Assembly (NCBI GenBank): GCA_965227745.1
Contig: OZ245769.1
Coordinates: 4,464,001-4,528,000, forward strand
Reading direction: 5' to 3'
Length of the DNA: 64,000 nucleotides
Origin: GAS368 sp965227745
Lineage (GTDB): Bacteria > Verrucomicrobiota > Verrucomicrobiia > Opitutales > Opitutaceae
Shown: positions 38,800 to 47,700 of the stretch, piece by piece
How the letters are laid out: each line of letters begins with the position of its first letter
How positions within the stretch are numbered: the first letter of the stretch is position 1
Notes under the pieces: generated by a model
What the model saw: the letters and a program-made list of their open reading frames with translations, nothing else
Database searches by the model: none
What the model was told of the DNA's origin: nothing
Made by a program: the position numbers and the translations under genes

Positions 38800-39912
38800 T
38801 TATTTCTTCGCGGCGGCGGGCTGGGGCAGATTTGCGCCGCACAGCGGATCGATCGGCGTGGCGGTGCCGACTTCGTCGACGGGGTGGGTGAAGAGATATT
38901 TCCACACGGCCTCGTGGAGGAAGTTGCCCTTGGCATCTTTTCCCGCGGCGTTGCCGGGGGTGACAGAGCTGTGCGCGCGCTTGGCATCGCCCTTCACGTC
39001 GAAGCGCGTGATGAGGCGGCGAGTGTTGCCGTAGGGCGGCGCGCTGGCGTCGACGTCGGTGATGGGGCCGAACTGCTGCAGGCCGAGCATCTGCCAGGAG
39101 CGGCAGTAATGGTCACCCGTCCAGCCGCCGTCGAGTACATGGCTGAAGCCGAAGAAGCGGTTGGCGGGCGTGGCCGACTCGAAGCCTTGCCAGCTCTCAA
39201 GCTGGTCGCGCGGCCCGCAAAACATCACGACGCGATCCACGCGCTGGTATTTCGCGAAGCGCGCGGCGGTGGTGGAGCCGTGCGAGGCGCCGGCGATGAT
39301 GACCTTGTCCCAGCGCAGGCCGGTGCGGTCGTCGGTGAGAAACTGCTCCCAGCGGCCCTGCGGGTTTTCTTTCGCGAGCCATTTCACGAATTGAAACGCG
39401 CGCTCCATCATGCCGTCGGGCTTGGGGATGGTGGCGAGCGGCGAGTAGTCTTCGCCGGTGGCGGCCTCGAGGCGCATCTTACCGAGGCTCGTGCCGTCGT
39501 CGCGGGCTTTCTTCGGGATAATGTCGAACCACTTGTTGGCGTAGCTCACCTGGATGGCGTGCAGGCCGTAGTCGCCGAGGCGGTCAAAGAGCGGCGCGCC
39601 GTAGCCCATCAGCCAGACCACGAGCCGCCCGCGCGGGGCGACGCGCGTGTCGACGACGGCGTTTTCCACGTCCTGCGGTTTGCCCGCTTTGTCGGCGAAG
39701 ACAAAGTCGATGTCCGGATGCGGCTGCGCGCGCGGATCGATCTCGCTGGCGCGTTTCGTGAAGTGATAGCGCTGCGGGTTCTTGTCTTGATAGGCGGGCG
39801 CGGGAGTGAGCGCAGCGGAATCGGCGGCGAGGGCAGTGGGCGTCGTCGTGGCTGCAGCGGTGATGGCGAGCAGCGCGAGAAGGGAGCAGAGGTGCGGGCG
39901 GAGGCGGGTCAT
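38800..39912 (-). CDS. Secreted alpha/beta hydrolase
   Basis: The 370-residue protein has a signal peptide (MTRLRPHLCSLLALLAITAAATTTPTALAADS). The nucleophile elbow is GASHG (in VIIAGASHGSTTAARFAKY, about residue 210), after the RLVVWLMGYGAP strand-turn that would form the oxyanion region. GTATPIDPLCG near the C-terminus and DGGWTGDHYCRSWQ are conserved-looking. It is probably an esterase of unknown substrate. The start at 39,912 is chosen for the signal sequence; the frame extends upstream but without a credible start. It lies 61 bp after the stop of the next leftward gene and is likely in one operon with it. Confidence 0.8.
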   Translation of the reverse strand: MTRLRPHLCSLLALLAITAAATTTPTALAADSAALTPAPAYQDKNPQRYHFTKRASEIDPRAQPHPDIDFVFADKAGKPQDVENAVVDTRVAPRGRLVVWLMGYGAPLFDRLGDYGLHAIQVSYANKWFDIIPKKARDDGTSLGKMRLEAATGEDYSPLATIPKPDGMMERAFQFVKWLAKENPQGRWEQFLTDDRTGLRWDKVIIAGASHGSTTAARFAKYQRVDRVVMFCGPRDQLESWQGFESATPANRFFGFSHVLDGGWTGDHYCRSWQMLGLQQFGPITDVDASAPPYGNTRRLITRFDVKGDAKRAHSSVTPGNAAGKDAKGNFLHEAVWKYLFTHPVDEVGTATPIDPLCGANLPQPAAAKK

Positions 39913-39973
39913 GGGGTCAACGGAAATGAGAAACGCGGAAAGGGTCGAAGACGCCGCCGGGAGGCGGGAGGAA

Positions 39974-41284
39974 TCATTGTTTCTTTTCCGGCTGCGAGGG
40001 TGGCGCGGCGCGCTGCGTGACGTACTCCAAAAACAGGCCCCACTCGCGCGGGCCGAGCGGCGCGGCTCCGTGGCGATACTGGTCCGAGACGAGCCGGCCG
40101 AGCGCATCGAGAGCAGCAGTGGTCTGTGTGGCGCGGAGGAATTCCGCGTCGTTCGCAAACGCGCGCTGCACGAGCAGCAGGGCCTCGATAGCTTTGTCTT
40201 TGTTGGCCGCACCGGGTCCGAGCAGGTCGCGGTTGCGCGCGAGGAGACCGAGGCGGAGGGAGCGGACGATCTCGGGGCGCGCCGGATGATCTGGCGGGAG
40301 AACGGCGGCGAGCTGCACCAGCGCGCGCATCATGATGAAATGATAAGCGGGGCGGGCATTGTGGGCGTCGACCCAGCGGCCGGCCTGTGGTCCAGTCGTG
40401 AGCTGGCCGGGGATGACGCCGAGCAGGGCCTTGCGCACGGCGGCATCGAGGTAGCGGCGCTCGCCGGTCACGCGAAAAGCTTCGGCAAGCAGCGAAACGC
40501 TGAAGCTGTTGTAATTCCAATTGCGCGCGAGCGGGCGCGATGCCGCCCAATCGGCCGCGCGGCGGGCGGAAGCGAGGTACTTTTCCTCGTGCGTGAGCGT
40601 GTAGAACTCGAGGAGAGCCAGGCCGGCCTCGCCGTTGTCGAATTGCAGTCCGCCGTCGCCGAGATCATCGATCGCCCAGCCGTGGTGAATGATCGTGTCG
40701 AGCTTCCCAAGTTTTTCGGCGCGGGTGAAAAAATTATCCGCCGCGACAAACGCGCGGTCCCGCGCCGACCCGCGCACGGCGGGAAAGGGAAACACGCCCG
40801 CGCCGCCCTGCTCCTGCGCCCAGAGGAGAAAATCCGCCGCCTCGCGCGCGAGTTCACGGGCGCGAGGCGCGCCGTCGAGGCCGGCGTTAATAACATGGAC
40901 GCAACTCGACAGCACTGAGGCCGGTTCCCGCAGCGCGTGCTCCAGGGTGGTGGGATCGAGGCCGATTTTCCACCAGCGGAGTTTTTCCAGTTTTGGGAGA
41001 GCTTTGGCGAAGGCGGCGCGCGCCTCTGCGGCCGTGAGCCAGCGGGCCTCGGCGGGGATGGGGATGAATTTATCGTCGACCTCGGGCAGCCCGGCTTTGG
41101 GGCCGAGCGTTTGCTGGAGGGCGGCGACCGCGGCGCGGATGGGCGCGAGCTCTTGCTCGGTGGGGAGGAGTGCGGAGCCTGAAATGTTGGTCGCTGCGGG
41201 GACGGCGTCGACCGCGTGCGCGGTACCGAGTACGCTGCCGAAGAGTAGCACGAGGGAGGGGAGCAAGTGGCGAGGCGGGGGCAC
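39974..41284 (-). CDS. Secreted alpha/alpha-toroid protein, possible glycoside-active enzyme
   Basis: A 436-residue protein with a signal peptide (MPPPRHLLPSLVLLFGSVLGTAHA). The rest is built of helix pairs with the repeated pattern seen in alpha/alpha-barrel sugar enzymes: VINAGLDGAPRARELAREAADFLLW, FDNGEAGLALLEFYTLTHEEKYLASARRAADWA, NYNSFSVSLLAEAFRVTGERRYLDAAVRKALLG. The aromatic patch WNYNSFS and the WAIDDLGDGGLQFDNGE segment could line a sugar groove. No catalytic pair can be assigned with confidence. It is the first gene of a leftward pair with the hydrolase. Confidence 0.65.
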   Translation of the reverse strand: MPPPRHLLPSLVLLFGSVLGTAHAVDAVPAATNISGSALLPTEQELAPIRAAVAALQQTLGPKAGLPEVDDKFIPIPAEARWLTAAEARAAFAKALPKLEKLRWWKIGLDPTTLEHALREPASVLSSCVHVINAGLDGAPRARELAREAADFLLWAQEQGGAGVFPFPAVRGSARDRAFVAADNFFTRAEKLGKLDTIIHHGWAIDDLGDGGLQFDNGEAGLALLEFYTLTHEEKYLASARRAADWAASRPLARNWNYNSFSVSLLAEAFRVTGERRYLDAAVRKALLGVIPGQLTTGPQAGRWVDAHNARPAYHFIMMRALVQLAAVLPPDHPARPEIVRSLRLGLLARNRDLLGPGAANKDKAIEALLLVQRAFANDAEFLRATQTTAALDALGRLVSDQYRHGAAPLGPREWGLFLEYVTQRAAPPSQPEKKQ

Positions 41285-41387
41285 GACCCGATCCTAGGGC
41301 GGGGAAGGGGAGGGGCGAGCGTGCAGTTGGGATTTTGGGTGATGGAGTACTGAAGCCGAGGGCATCGATGCTCCACCTGCAGGCGAC

Positions 41388-41413
41388 GGCGGTTGGAAAC
41401 CGCCACTCCGTTC
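41388..41413. repeat. GGCGGTT hairpin family, copy 2
   Basis: GGCGGTT, loop GGA, AACCGCC (41388-41404), then ACTCCGTTC. It shares stem and tail with 34208 and lies between divergent genes. Confidence 0.65.
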
Positions 41414-41465
41414 GATCCTCGAAAAGTGCGATGAGATCGTAACACTTTGCCTACCCCTCCCCAAC

Positions 41466-42638
41466 ATGAAGACTCACCTGCGCGCTCTCGTCGTTTGGAT
41501 TTTCCTGCTGGCCGGCGCGGTGCTTGCACGCGCGGCTGTTGTGCGGGTGGCTAATGCTGCGGAGTTTCGCGCGGCGATGGCGACCGTGAAGCCCGGCACG
41601 CGCATCTTCCTCGCGCCCGGGGTGTATGAAGGCGGTTTTCATTTCGCTGATGTGCGCGGAGCGGCGGGCCAGCCCATCGTGATCACGGCGGCGGATGAGA
41701 AGAATCCTCCCGTCTTCACGAAGGCCAAGACCGCGCTGCATTTCTCCGCGCCGGCGTACTTGGAACTGCACGCGCTCGTTTTCGAAAAAGTTTCCGATAA
41801 CGGGCTCAACATCGACGACGGTGCGAATACGAGTGGCGGCGAAACGGGCGCGCATCACATTCTGCTGCGCGGTTTGCGGTCGAGCGACGTCGGCACCAAT
41901 GGGAATCAAGACGGCATCAAGCTCTCGGGCATTTGGGATTTTCGCGTCGAGAATTGCACGGTCGAGCGCTGGGGCACGGGCGGCGGCTCGGCGATCGACA
42001 TGGTGGGCTGCCATCGCGGCGTGATTACGGGCAGCACGTTTCGCCACCTCGAGCCCGCGCCGGGCAATTGCACGGGCGTGCAGGCGAAAGGCGGCACGAG
42101 CGAGATCGCGATCACGCGCAATCGCTTCGAGCACGCGGGCGGGCGCGCGGTGAATATCGGCGGGAGCACGGGCCGCCAGTTTTTCCGCCCACCGCTCGAC
42201 GACGCGAAAAATCACGCGGAGGCCCGCACGATTCTCGTCGAGGGTAATACCTTTGTCGGTGGCGTGACGCCCGTCGGCTTCGTCGGCGTGGATGGCGCGA
42301 CGGTGCGCTTCAATACCATCGAGCGGCCCACGCGCTGGGCGCTGCGCATTTTACAGGAGAATCGCGCGGCGGATTTCGTGGCGTGCCGCGGCGGAGTGTT
42401 CAGCGACAACCTTATTATTTTCGACAGCATGCAGTGGGCCGAGGGCGGCGTGAATATCGGGCCGGGCACCGCGCCCGAGACGTTTACGTTTGCGCGCAAC
42501 TGGTGGTACTGTCGCGACCGACCCGACCGCAGCACGCCGAAGCTACCCGTGGCCGAAACCGAGGGCGTGTACGGCCGCGATCCCGCCGAAGCGCGCGGCA
42601 AGGCGGGCGCGGAGGCGTTAGTGGCGGAGAAGAATTGA
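41466..42638 (+). CDS. Secreted right-handed beta-helix protein
   Basis: This 390-residue protein has a signal peptide (MKTHLRALVVWIFLLAGAVLARAA). It opens with VRVANAAEFRAAMATVKPGTRIFLAPGVYEGG, the usual start of parallel beta-helix polysaccharide lyases of the chondroitinase-B/alginate-lyase (PL6) class. Helix turns follow, such as HHILLRGLRSSDVGTNGNQDGIKLSGIWDFRVENCTVERWG and SEIAITRNRFEHAGGRAVNIGG. PL6 enzymes use a Lys/Arg pair and calcium. A candidate site is near DGIKLSG, but it was not proven. It fits a polysaccharide-related locus with the following oxidoreductase. Confidence 0.8.
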   Translation: MKTHLRALVVWIFLLAGAVLARAAVVRVANAAEFRAAMATVKPGTRIFLAPGVYEGGFHFADVRGAAGQPIVITAADEKNPPVFTKAKTALHFSAPAYLELHALVFEKVSDNGLNIDDGANTSGGETGAHHILLRGLRSSDVGTNGNQDGIKLSGIWDFRVENCTVERWGTGGGSAIDMVGCHRGVITGSTFRHLEPAPGNCTGVQAKGGTSEIAITRNRFEHAGGRAVNIGGSTGRQFFRPPLDDAKNHAEARTILVEGNTFVGGVTPVGFVGVDGATVRFNTIERPTRWALRILQENRAADFVACRGGVFSDNLIIFDSMQWAEGGVNIGPGTAPETFTFARNWWYCRDRPDRSTPKLPVAETEGVYGRDPAEARGKAGAEALVAEKN

Positions 42639-42683
42639 ACCACGGATGGACACAGATGAACACGGATAGAAAACCTCGCCCGT

Positions 42684-42783
42684 AGGTGGACGGCGATCTC
42701 CGAGCGCCGTCTTCTGGAGGGTAGACTGCCGATGATATTTTCATGTTCGCCCTCCCGACGGCGCCCGGAGGTCGCCGTCCACC
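42684..42783. repeat. Convergent pair of covarying hairpins (host copies 7 and 8)
   Basis: A forward copy (GACGGCG, ATCTCCGAG, CGCCGTC; 42684-42720) faces a reverse-strand copy with loop ACCTCCGGG (42757-42783). Both have the GACGGCG-type stem. Together they can form one long cruciform of about 100 bp around a short AT-rich core. This resembles a BIME, the paired-REP arrangement. Confidence 0.75.
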
Positions 42784-42892
42784 TCGAGTCACCGCGATGG
42801 ACCACTCACGAGCAGGCCGCGTCGGGAGTTGCCTAAAAATTCACCCCGCAAAAACCCTCGCGCGGTTCTGAGTGGTCGCTAGGAATGGCGGG

Positions 42893-44293
42893 ATGCAACC
42901 GTCTTCGCCGACCCCGACCACACGCCGCACGTTTTTGAAGCAGACCGCCGCGGCGGCGGGCGTGGCGGCGGTGGGATTCCCGGCGGTGCTGAGTGCGGCG
43001 TCGCCAAATTCGAAGGTGCAGGTGGTGTCCATCGGCGTCGATGGGCAGGGTTACAGCGACCTGCATAATGTCTCGGCGCACGCGAAGGTGGCCTATGTCG
43101 GATTTTGCGACGTGGATAAGAATCGCTTCGCCCGGGCCGATGCGCGCGTGCCCGGTGTACCGCATTTTCAGGATTTCCGCGTGATGCTCGAGCAACTCGG
43201 CGACAAGGTCGATGCGGTGTGCATCGCGATTCCCGATCACATGCACGCCTACGCGGGCATCGAGGCGATGAAGCGCGGCAAGCACCTCTACTGCCAGAAG
43301 CCGCTCGCGCAGACCGTGTGGGAATCGCGCCAGATGCGCCTCTGGTCCGAGAAGAAAAATCTCGTGACGCAGATGGGCAACCACATCCATTCGGCCATCG
43401 AGTACCGCATGGCCACGCGGCTCATCCACGACGGCGCCATCGGCAAGGTGAAGGAAGTGTACTCATGGGTCTCCGTCTCCGGCAACGAGCGCACGCGGCT
43501 CCTCGAGCCGATCGAGTCCGGCCCGGTGCCCGACAATCTCGACTGGAATCTTTGGATCGGTGGCGCGCCGATGCGGCCGTACGCGCCGGTGATTTATCAT
43601 CCCTTCGCGTGGCGCGACTGGCAGGACTTCGGCGGCGGCGCCATCGGCGATTTTGCCTGCCACATCCTCGACCCGGTCTTTACCTCGCTGAATCTCCGCG
43701 CGCCGCTCACCATCGCGGCCGACAACAGCGGCATCAACCGCCAGATCTGGCCCGTGGCCGAGACGGTGAAGTACGTTTTCCCCGGCACCGAGTACACCGC
43801 CGGCCCGACGATCAATGTCACCTGGAGCGACGGCGGCCTGCGGCCCGACCGGGCGCTTGCGCGCATGCCCGCCGAGCTCGACCTGCCGCGCAGCGGCTCG
43901 CTCTTCATCGGCGAAAAGGGCAACCTGGTGCTCCCGCACTTCGCCGCGCCGCGCCTGTATCCATTGGATAACTACAAGGAGTTCGCGTATCCGAAGGACA
44001 TCAAGGGCCTCAATCACTACCACCGCTGGATCGATGCGATCGTCGATGGCACGAAGACGAGCGACGGTTTCGATTACGCGGGTTGGTTGAGCGAGGCCGC
44101 GCAGCTCGGCAATGTCGCCACGCGCCTACCGCGCCGTCCCGTCAAATCCAACGGCCGCCTCACGGTGTCGCCCGAAGAGGTCAACGTCCTCGAATGGGAC
44201 GCGGAGAACCTCAAGATTAAGAACAACGAGGCGGCCAATGCGCTGCTCACCCGTTCATACCGATCAGGTTGGGAAGTGACGCCGGCCAGCTGA
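42893..44293 (+). CDS. Tat-exported Gfo/Idh/MocA oxidoreductase
   Basis: The 466-residue protein starts with a Tat signal, TTRRTFLKQTAAAAGVAAVGFPAVLSAA. The Rossmann domain covers about residues 40-170, with VQVVSIGVDGQGYSDLHN and CIAIPDHMHAYAGIEAMKRGKHLYCQKPLAQT. The usual EKP motif reads QKP here, keeping the lysine. The C-terminal part ends GFDYAGWLSEAAQLGNVATRLPRRP and LEWDAENLKIKNNEAANALLTRSYRSGWEV, typical of planctomycete/verrucomicrobial members. It oxidises or reduces a sugar or inositol with NAD(P), folded before export. The ATG at 42,893 has AGGA nine bases upstream; a GTG at 42,872 is the alternative. Confidence 0.9.
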   Translation: MQPSSPTPTTRRTFLKQTAAAAGVAAVGFPAVLSAASPNSKVQVVSIGVDGQGYSDLHNVSAHAKVAYVGFCDVDKNRFARADARVPGVPHFQDFRVMLEQLGDKVDAVCIAIPDHMHAYAGIEAMKRGKHLYCQKPLAQTVWESRQMRLWSEKKNLVTQMGNHIHSAIEYRMATRLIHDGAIGKVKEVYSWVSVSGNERTRLLEPIESGPVPDNLDWNLWIGGAPMRPYAPVIYHPFAWRDWQDFGGGAIGDFACHILDPVFTSLNLRAPLTIAADNSGINRQIWPVAETVKYVFPGTEYTAGPTINVTWSDGGLRPDRALARMPAELDLPRSGSLFIGEKGNLVLPHFAAPRLYPLDNYKEFAYPKDIKGLNHYHRWIDAIVDGTKTSDGFDYAGWLSEAAQLGNVATRLPRRPVKSNGRLTVSPEEVNVLEWDAENLKIKNNEAANALLTRSYRSGWEVTPAS

Positions 44294-44794
44294 GGCACGC
44301 GCCAGTGCCGGTACCCTCTGTCCGCCTGCGCTTTTGGCGCCGGATGTTTTCCATGAGCCGGGACGTTGGTCCCGGGAGCTGGTCGGGGTGCGATGGCTTG
44401 AGTTGGGCCGGGGATTAAATCCAGTAATCGCGAGGGCGTGATGGGCGCGCGAGGTCTGGCCGCGAAGGTATCTATTGTGAATGATGCCAATGATTTGCGG
44501 ATTTAAGATCTACGCGCAGCGCTCGTTGACGGGCGGGCGCTTCTGATCCGAATTTAACGGATTTGGTGCATGTAGGACCCCTTTTCTTTGAGTCACTTCA
44601 GGCCCTGATCGGCTCGAATTTTCGAAGCGTTAAATTTACGTAAATAGCTATGAAAGGCTATTTACCGAAACTGTGTCATCATAAGTAAATGAGGTATCAA
44701 CCTCTTGCTTTCCTAAAAGCCAATTAGATACAATTGCATGTTTTTGGCATTTGCCAGTTCGGCTTCAACCGGTTCGTCGTCTCAGGTCCCCTTC
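44294..44794. other. 501-bp upstream region of the giant Ig-like gene
   Basis: No gene was seen. The first 250 bp are GC-rich. From about 44,540 to 44,740 the sequence is the most AT-rich of the host part, with TAAATTTACGTAAATAGC and TAGCTATGAAAGGCTA, and ends in the candidate promoter at 44,705-44,734. The frame of the giant gene is open back to 44,738, but the signal peptide fixes the start at 44,795. Confidence 0.5.
44705..44734 (+). promoter_or_regulatory. Candidate sigma-70-type promoter
   Basis: TTGCTT (44705-44710), an 18-bp spacer, and TACAAT (44729-44734). Transcription would start near 44,741, giving a leader of about 54 nt for the first giant protein. Confidence 0.5.
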
Positions 44795-47700
44795 ATGAAA
44801 CTCCTACGCTTCCTTAGCGTGTTCGCGCTCGCGTTCACGGTTTTGTCTGTGTCTCTCCGTGCCGCCTCCCTTACCGGTGAGACGGTTTCGTTACGGGTTA
44901 ACTATACCACCACCACGCAGGAGTCGGTCGCGATCAACGAGGACGTCTATACGACTTCCTTCGTCGTCGGCGGGGGCGTGGAAGTATCGTCCCAGCCGAT
45001 TAGCGTCACTTACACGAGCGGCGGCTTTCCACAAACGATGTCCGGCTCGATCACGGTGGACGTGAGCGGAAATGGCATGACGGTGAACTTTAGCGGCACC
45101 CAGCAGCCCGGTAGTCTCGCGTTCATCCTCACCAGTGTGAAGGATGAATCGGCCAGCAGCATCACTTCGGTTACGGAGACGTCGTCCTCGGGAATTCAGT
45201 CGGGTATTAACATGACCCTTGCTCCGTCGTTTAGTAACACGGGCAACGGCTCCATCACCGGTGGACTCGTTCCGTTCGGTTTTCAGCCGGGCGTAAACAT
45301 CAGCCAGACGATCAGCTTCGTACTGGCCGATGCAGTGATTTCCACGCCGACGGTGAGCGGCGTATCGCCCACGAGCGGCCCCGCCGCTGGCGGCACGAGC
45401 GTGACCATTTCGGGCACCAACTTTACCGGTACCACGGGTGTCACCTTTGGCGGCACGGCCGCGACGGGAGTCACAGTTGTCAACAGCACCACGATCACGG
45501 CGACGGCCCCGGCTCACGCGGCCGGCGCCGTCAATGTCGCGGTGACCAATAGCGCGGGCACCAGCACTGCCAATAGCTTCTACACGTATATTGCGGCCCC
45601 CACGGTGACCGGCGTATCGCCGACCACCGGCCCATCGGCCGGCGGCACGAGCCTCACGATCACCGGGACCGGCTTCACTGGAGCCACGGCCCTTACGATC
45701 GGCGGCACCGCACCGACGAGCTTTACGGTGAACAATAGCACCACGATCACGACCACGGCTCCCGCGCATGCCGGCGGGGCGGTGAATATCGTCGTCACTA
45801 CTCCGGGTGGGACGGGCACGGGCACCGGCCTCTACACCTATTTCGTGCCGACGGTCACTGCCGTCAGCGTGCCGGCCGATGGCACCGCCAAGCTCGGTGA
45901 CAATCTCGATTTCACGATCAACTGGAGCGCCGCCGTCACGGTGACCGGTACGCCTACCCTCGGCCTCACCATTGGGTCCACCAGCCGTTCAGCCAATTAC
46001 GTTTCCGGTTCCACCACCTCTTCTTTGCTTTTCCGCTACACGGTGCAGGCGGGCGATCTCGATGCTGATGGCATCACGGTCGGCACGCTCGCTGGCACGA
46101 TCCGCGATGCCGCCAGCAACAGCGCCAGCCTCACCCTCAACAGCGTCGGCAGCACGGCCAACGTGAATGTCGACGGCGTCGTCCCCACGCTCTCACCCGT
46201 GGCCATCGTCTCGAGCAATAGTAATACGGCGCGCGCCCGCACCGGCGATGTGATCACGCTCACCTTTACCTCCAGCGAACCGATTGCCACGCCGACGGTC
46301 ACGATCGCCGGCCACGCGGTGACGGCGACCAATGTCGGCAATAATTGGACTGCCACTTACACGACGGTCGGCACCGACACAGAGGGCGTGCTGCCCTTCT
46401 CCATCGCCTTGGCCGATGCGGCGGGCAATGCCGGCACCTCGGTCACCGCGACCACTAACGCCAGCAGCGTCACCTTTGACAAGACGGCTCCGACCGTGAC
46501 AGCGGCGCGCATCTCCGTGACCGGAGCGACCGGCGTCGGTGGAGTCTTTAAGATCGGCGATACGCTGACGGTGACGTGGAACAACAGCGCCTCGGGTGAC
46601 AATAATGCGGATGTCGCCACCGTCCTGATGAATCTTAGCCAGCTCGGTGGCGGTGCGGCGGTGACGGCGACTAATGCCGCGGGCTTCTGGAGCGCCAGCT
46701 TTACCGTCACGGCGGATGGGCTCGATGCCGTGGGCCTCAATGCGGTGCTGACTCTCGTGCGCGATACGACGGGCAACAGCACCGTCAACGTTTCGGGGAC
46801 CAACAGCGTCTCCGTCGACAACGAAGCTCCAGTCGTCACGGCGGCGAAAATCGCGCTGACGGGAGCGACCGGCGTGGGCGGTGTCTACAAGATCGGCGAT
46901 ACCGTCACCGCGACGTGGGACAACACCGCCACGGGCGACAATAACGCGGACACCATCACGGGCGTCACGGTGGACTTCACCGCCTTTGGCGGCGGCAGCG
47001 CGGTCGCCGCGACCAACGCAGCGGGCACGTGGACGGCCACCTATACGATCGTCGCCGGTGCAGTGCAGGCGTCGAATCTCAATGTCGTCGTCACCGCCAC
47101 CGACAATGCCGGCAATACCACGCCCACGACCGGCACGAATAATGCCGCCGTGGACAATATCGCGCCCGCCGCGCCCTCGGTGCCCGATCTGGCCACCGCC
47201 AGCGACTCCGGTTCCTCTTCCACCGATAATCAGACCAACGTTACCACGCCCGTCTTCACCGGCACGGCCGCGGCCAATAGCACCGTACGCCTCTACGACG
47301 GCGCGACGCTCGTCGGCAGCGCAGTCGCCACCGGCGGCGTGTGGTCGATCACCTCCACCGCGCTGGCGACGGGTACGCACTCGCTGACCGCGACCGCCAC
47401 CGATGAGGCGGGCAATACCGGCACCGCCTCCGGGGCGTTGAGCGTGTTGATCGATTTCACCGCCCCGGCGATCCCCGTCATCGGCTTGATCTCGACCGAC
47501 ACCGGAGCCTCCAGCACCGATGCCGTGACCAACGACAACACCCTCAGCCTCACGGGTACCGCCGAGGCCGGCTCGACCGTCACGATCTTCCGCAACGGCA
47601 GCAGCGTCGGCACCGCCCTTGCCAACGGCTCCAGTGTGTGGACCTTCGACTACACTGGCACGGTGCTCCCGGATGCGACGTATAACTTCACCGCGACCGC

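Noticed and set aside
43957..43977. Host match to the 21-bp site (TGTATC, CATTGGATA, ACTACA)
   Set aside because: Single match in conserved coding sequence of the Gfo/Idh/MocA gene; other host hexamers lack the right half, so chance is likely. Kept as the control for the motif finding.
44738..44794. Upstream start for giant paralogue A
   Set aside because: It would precede the signal peptide by 19 residues and begins within a few bases of the predicted transcription start.
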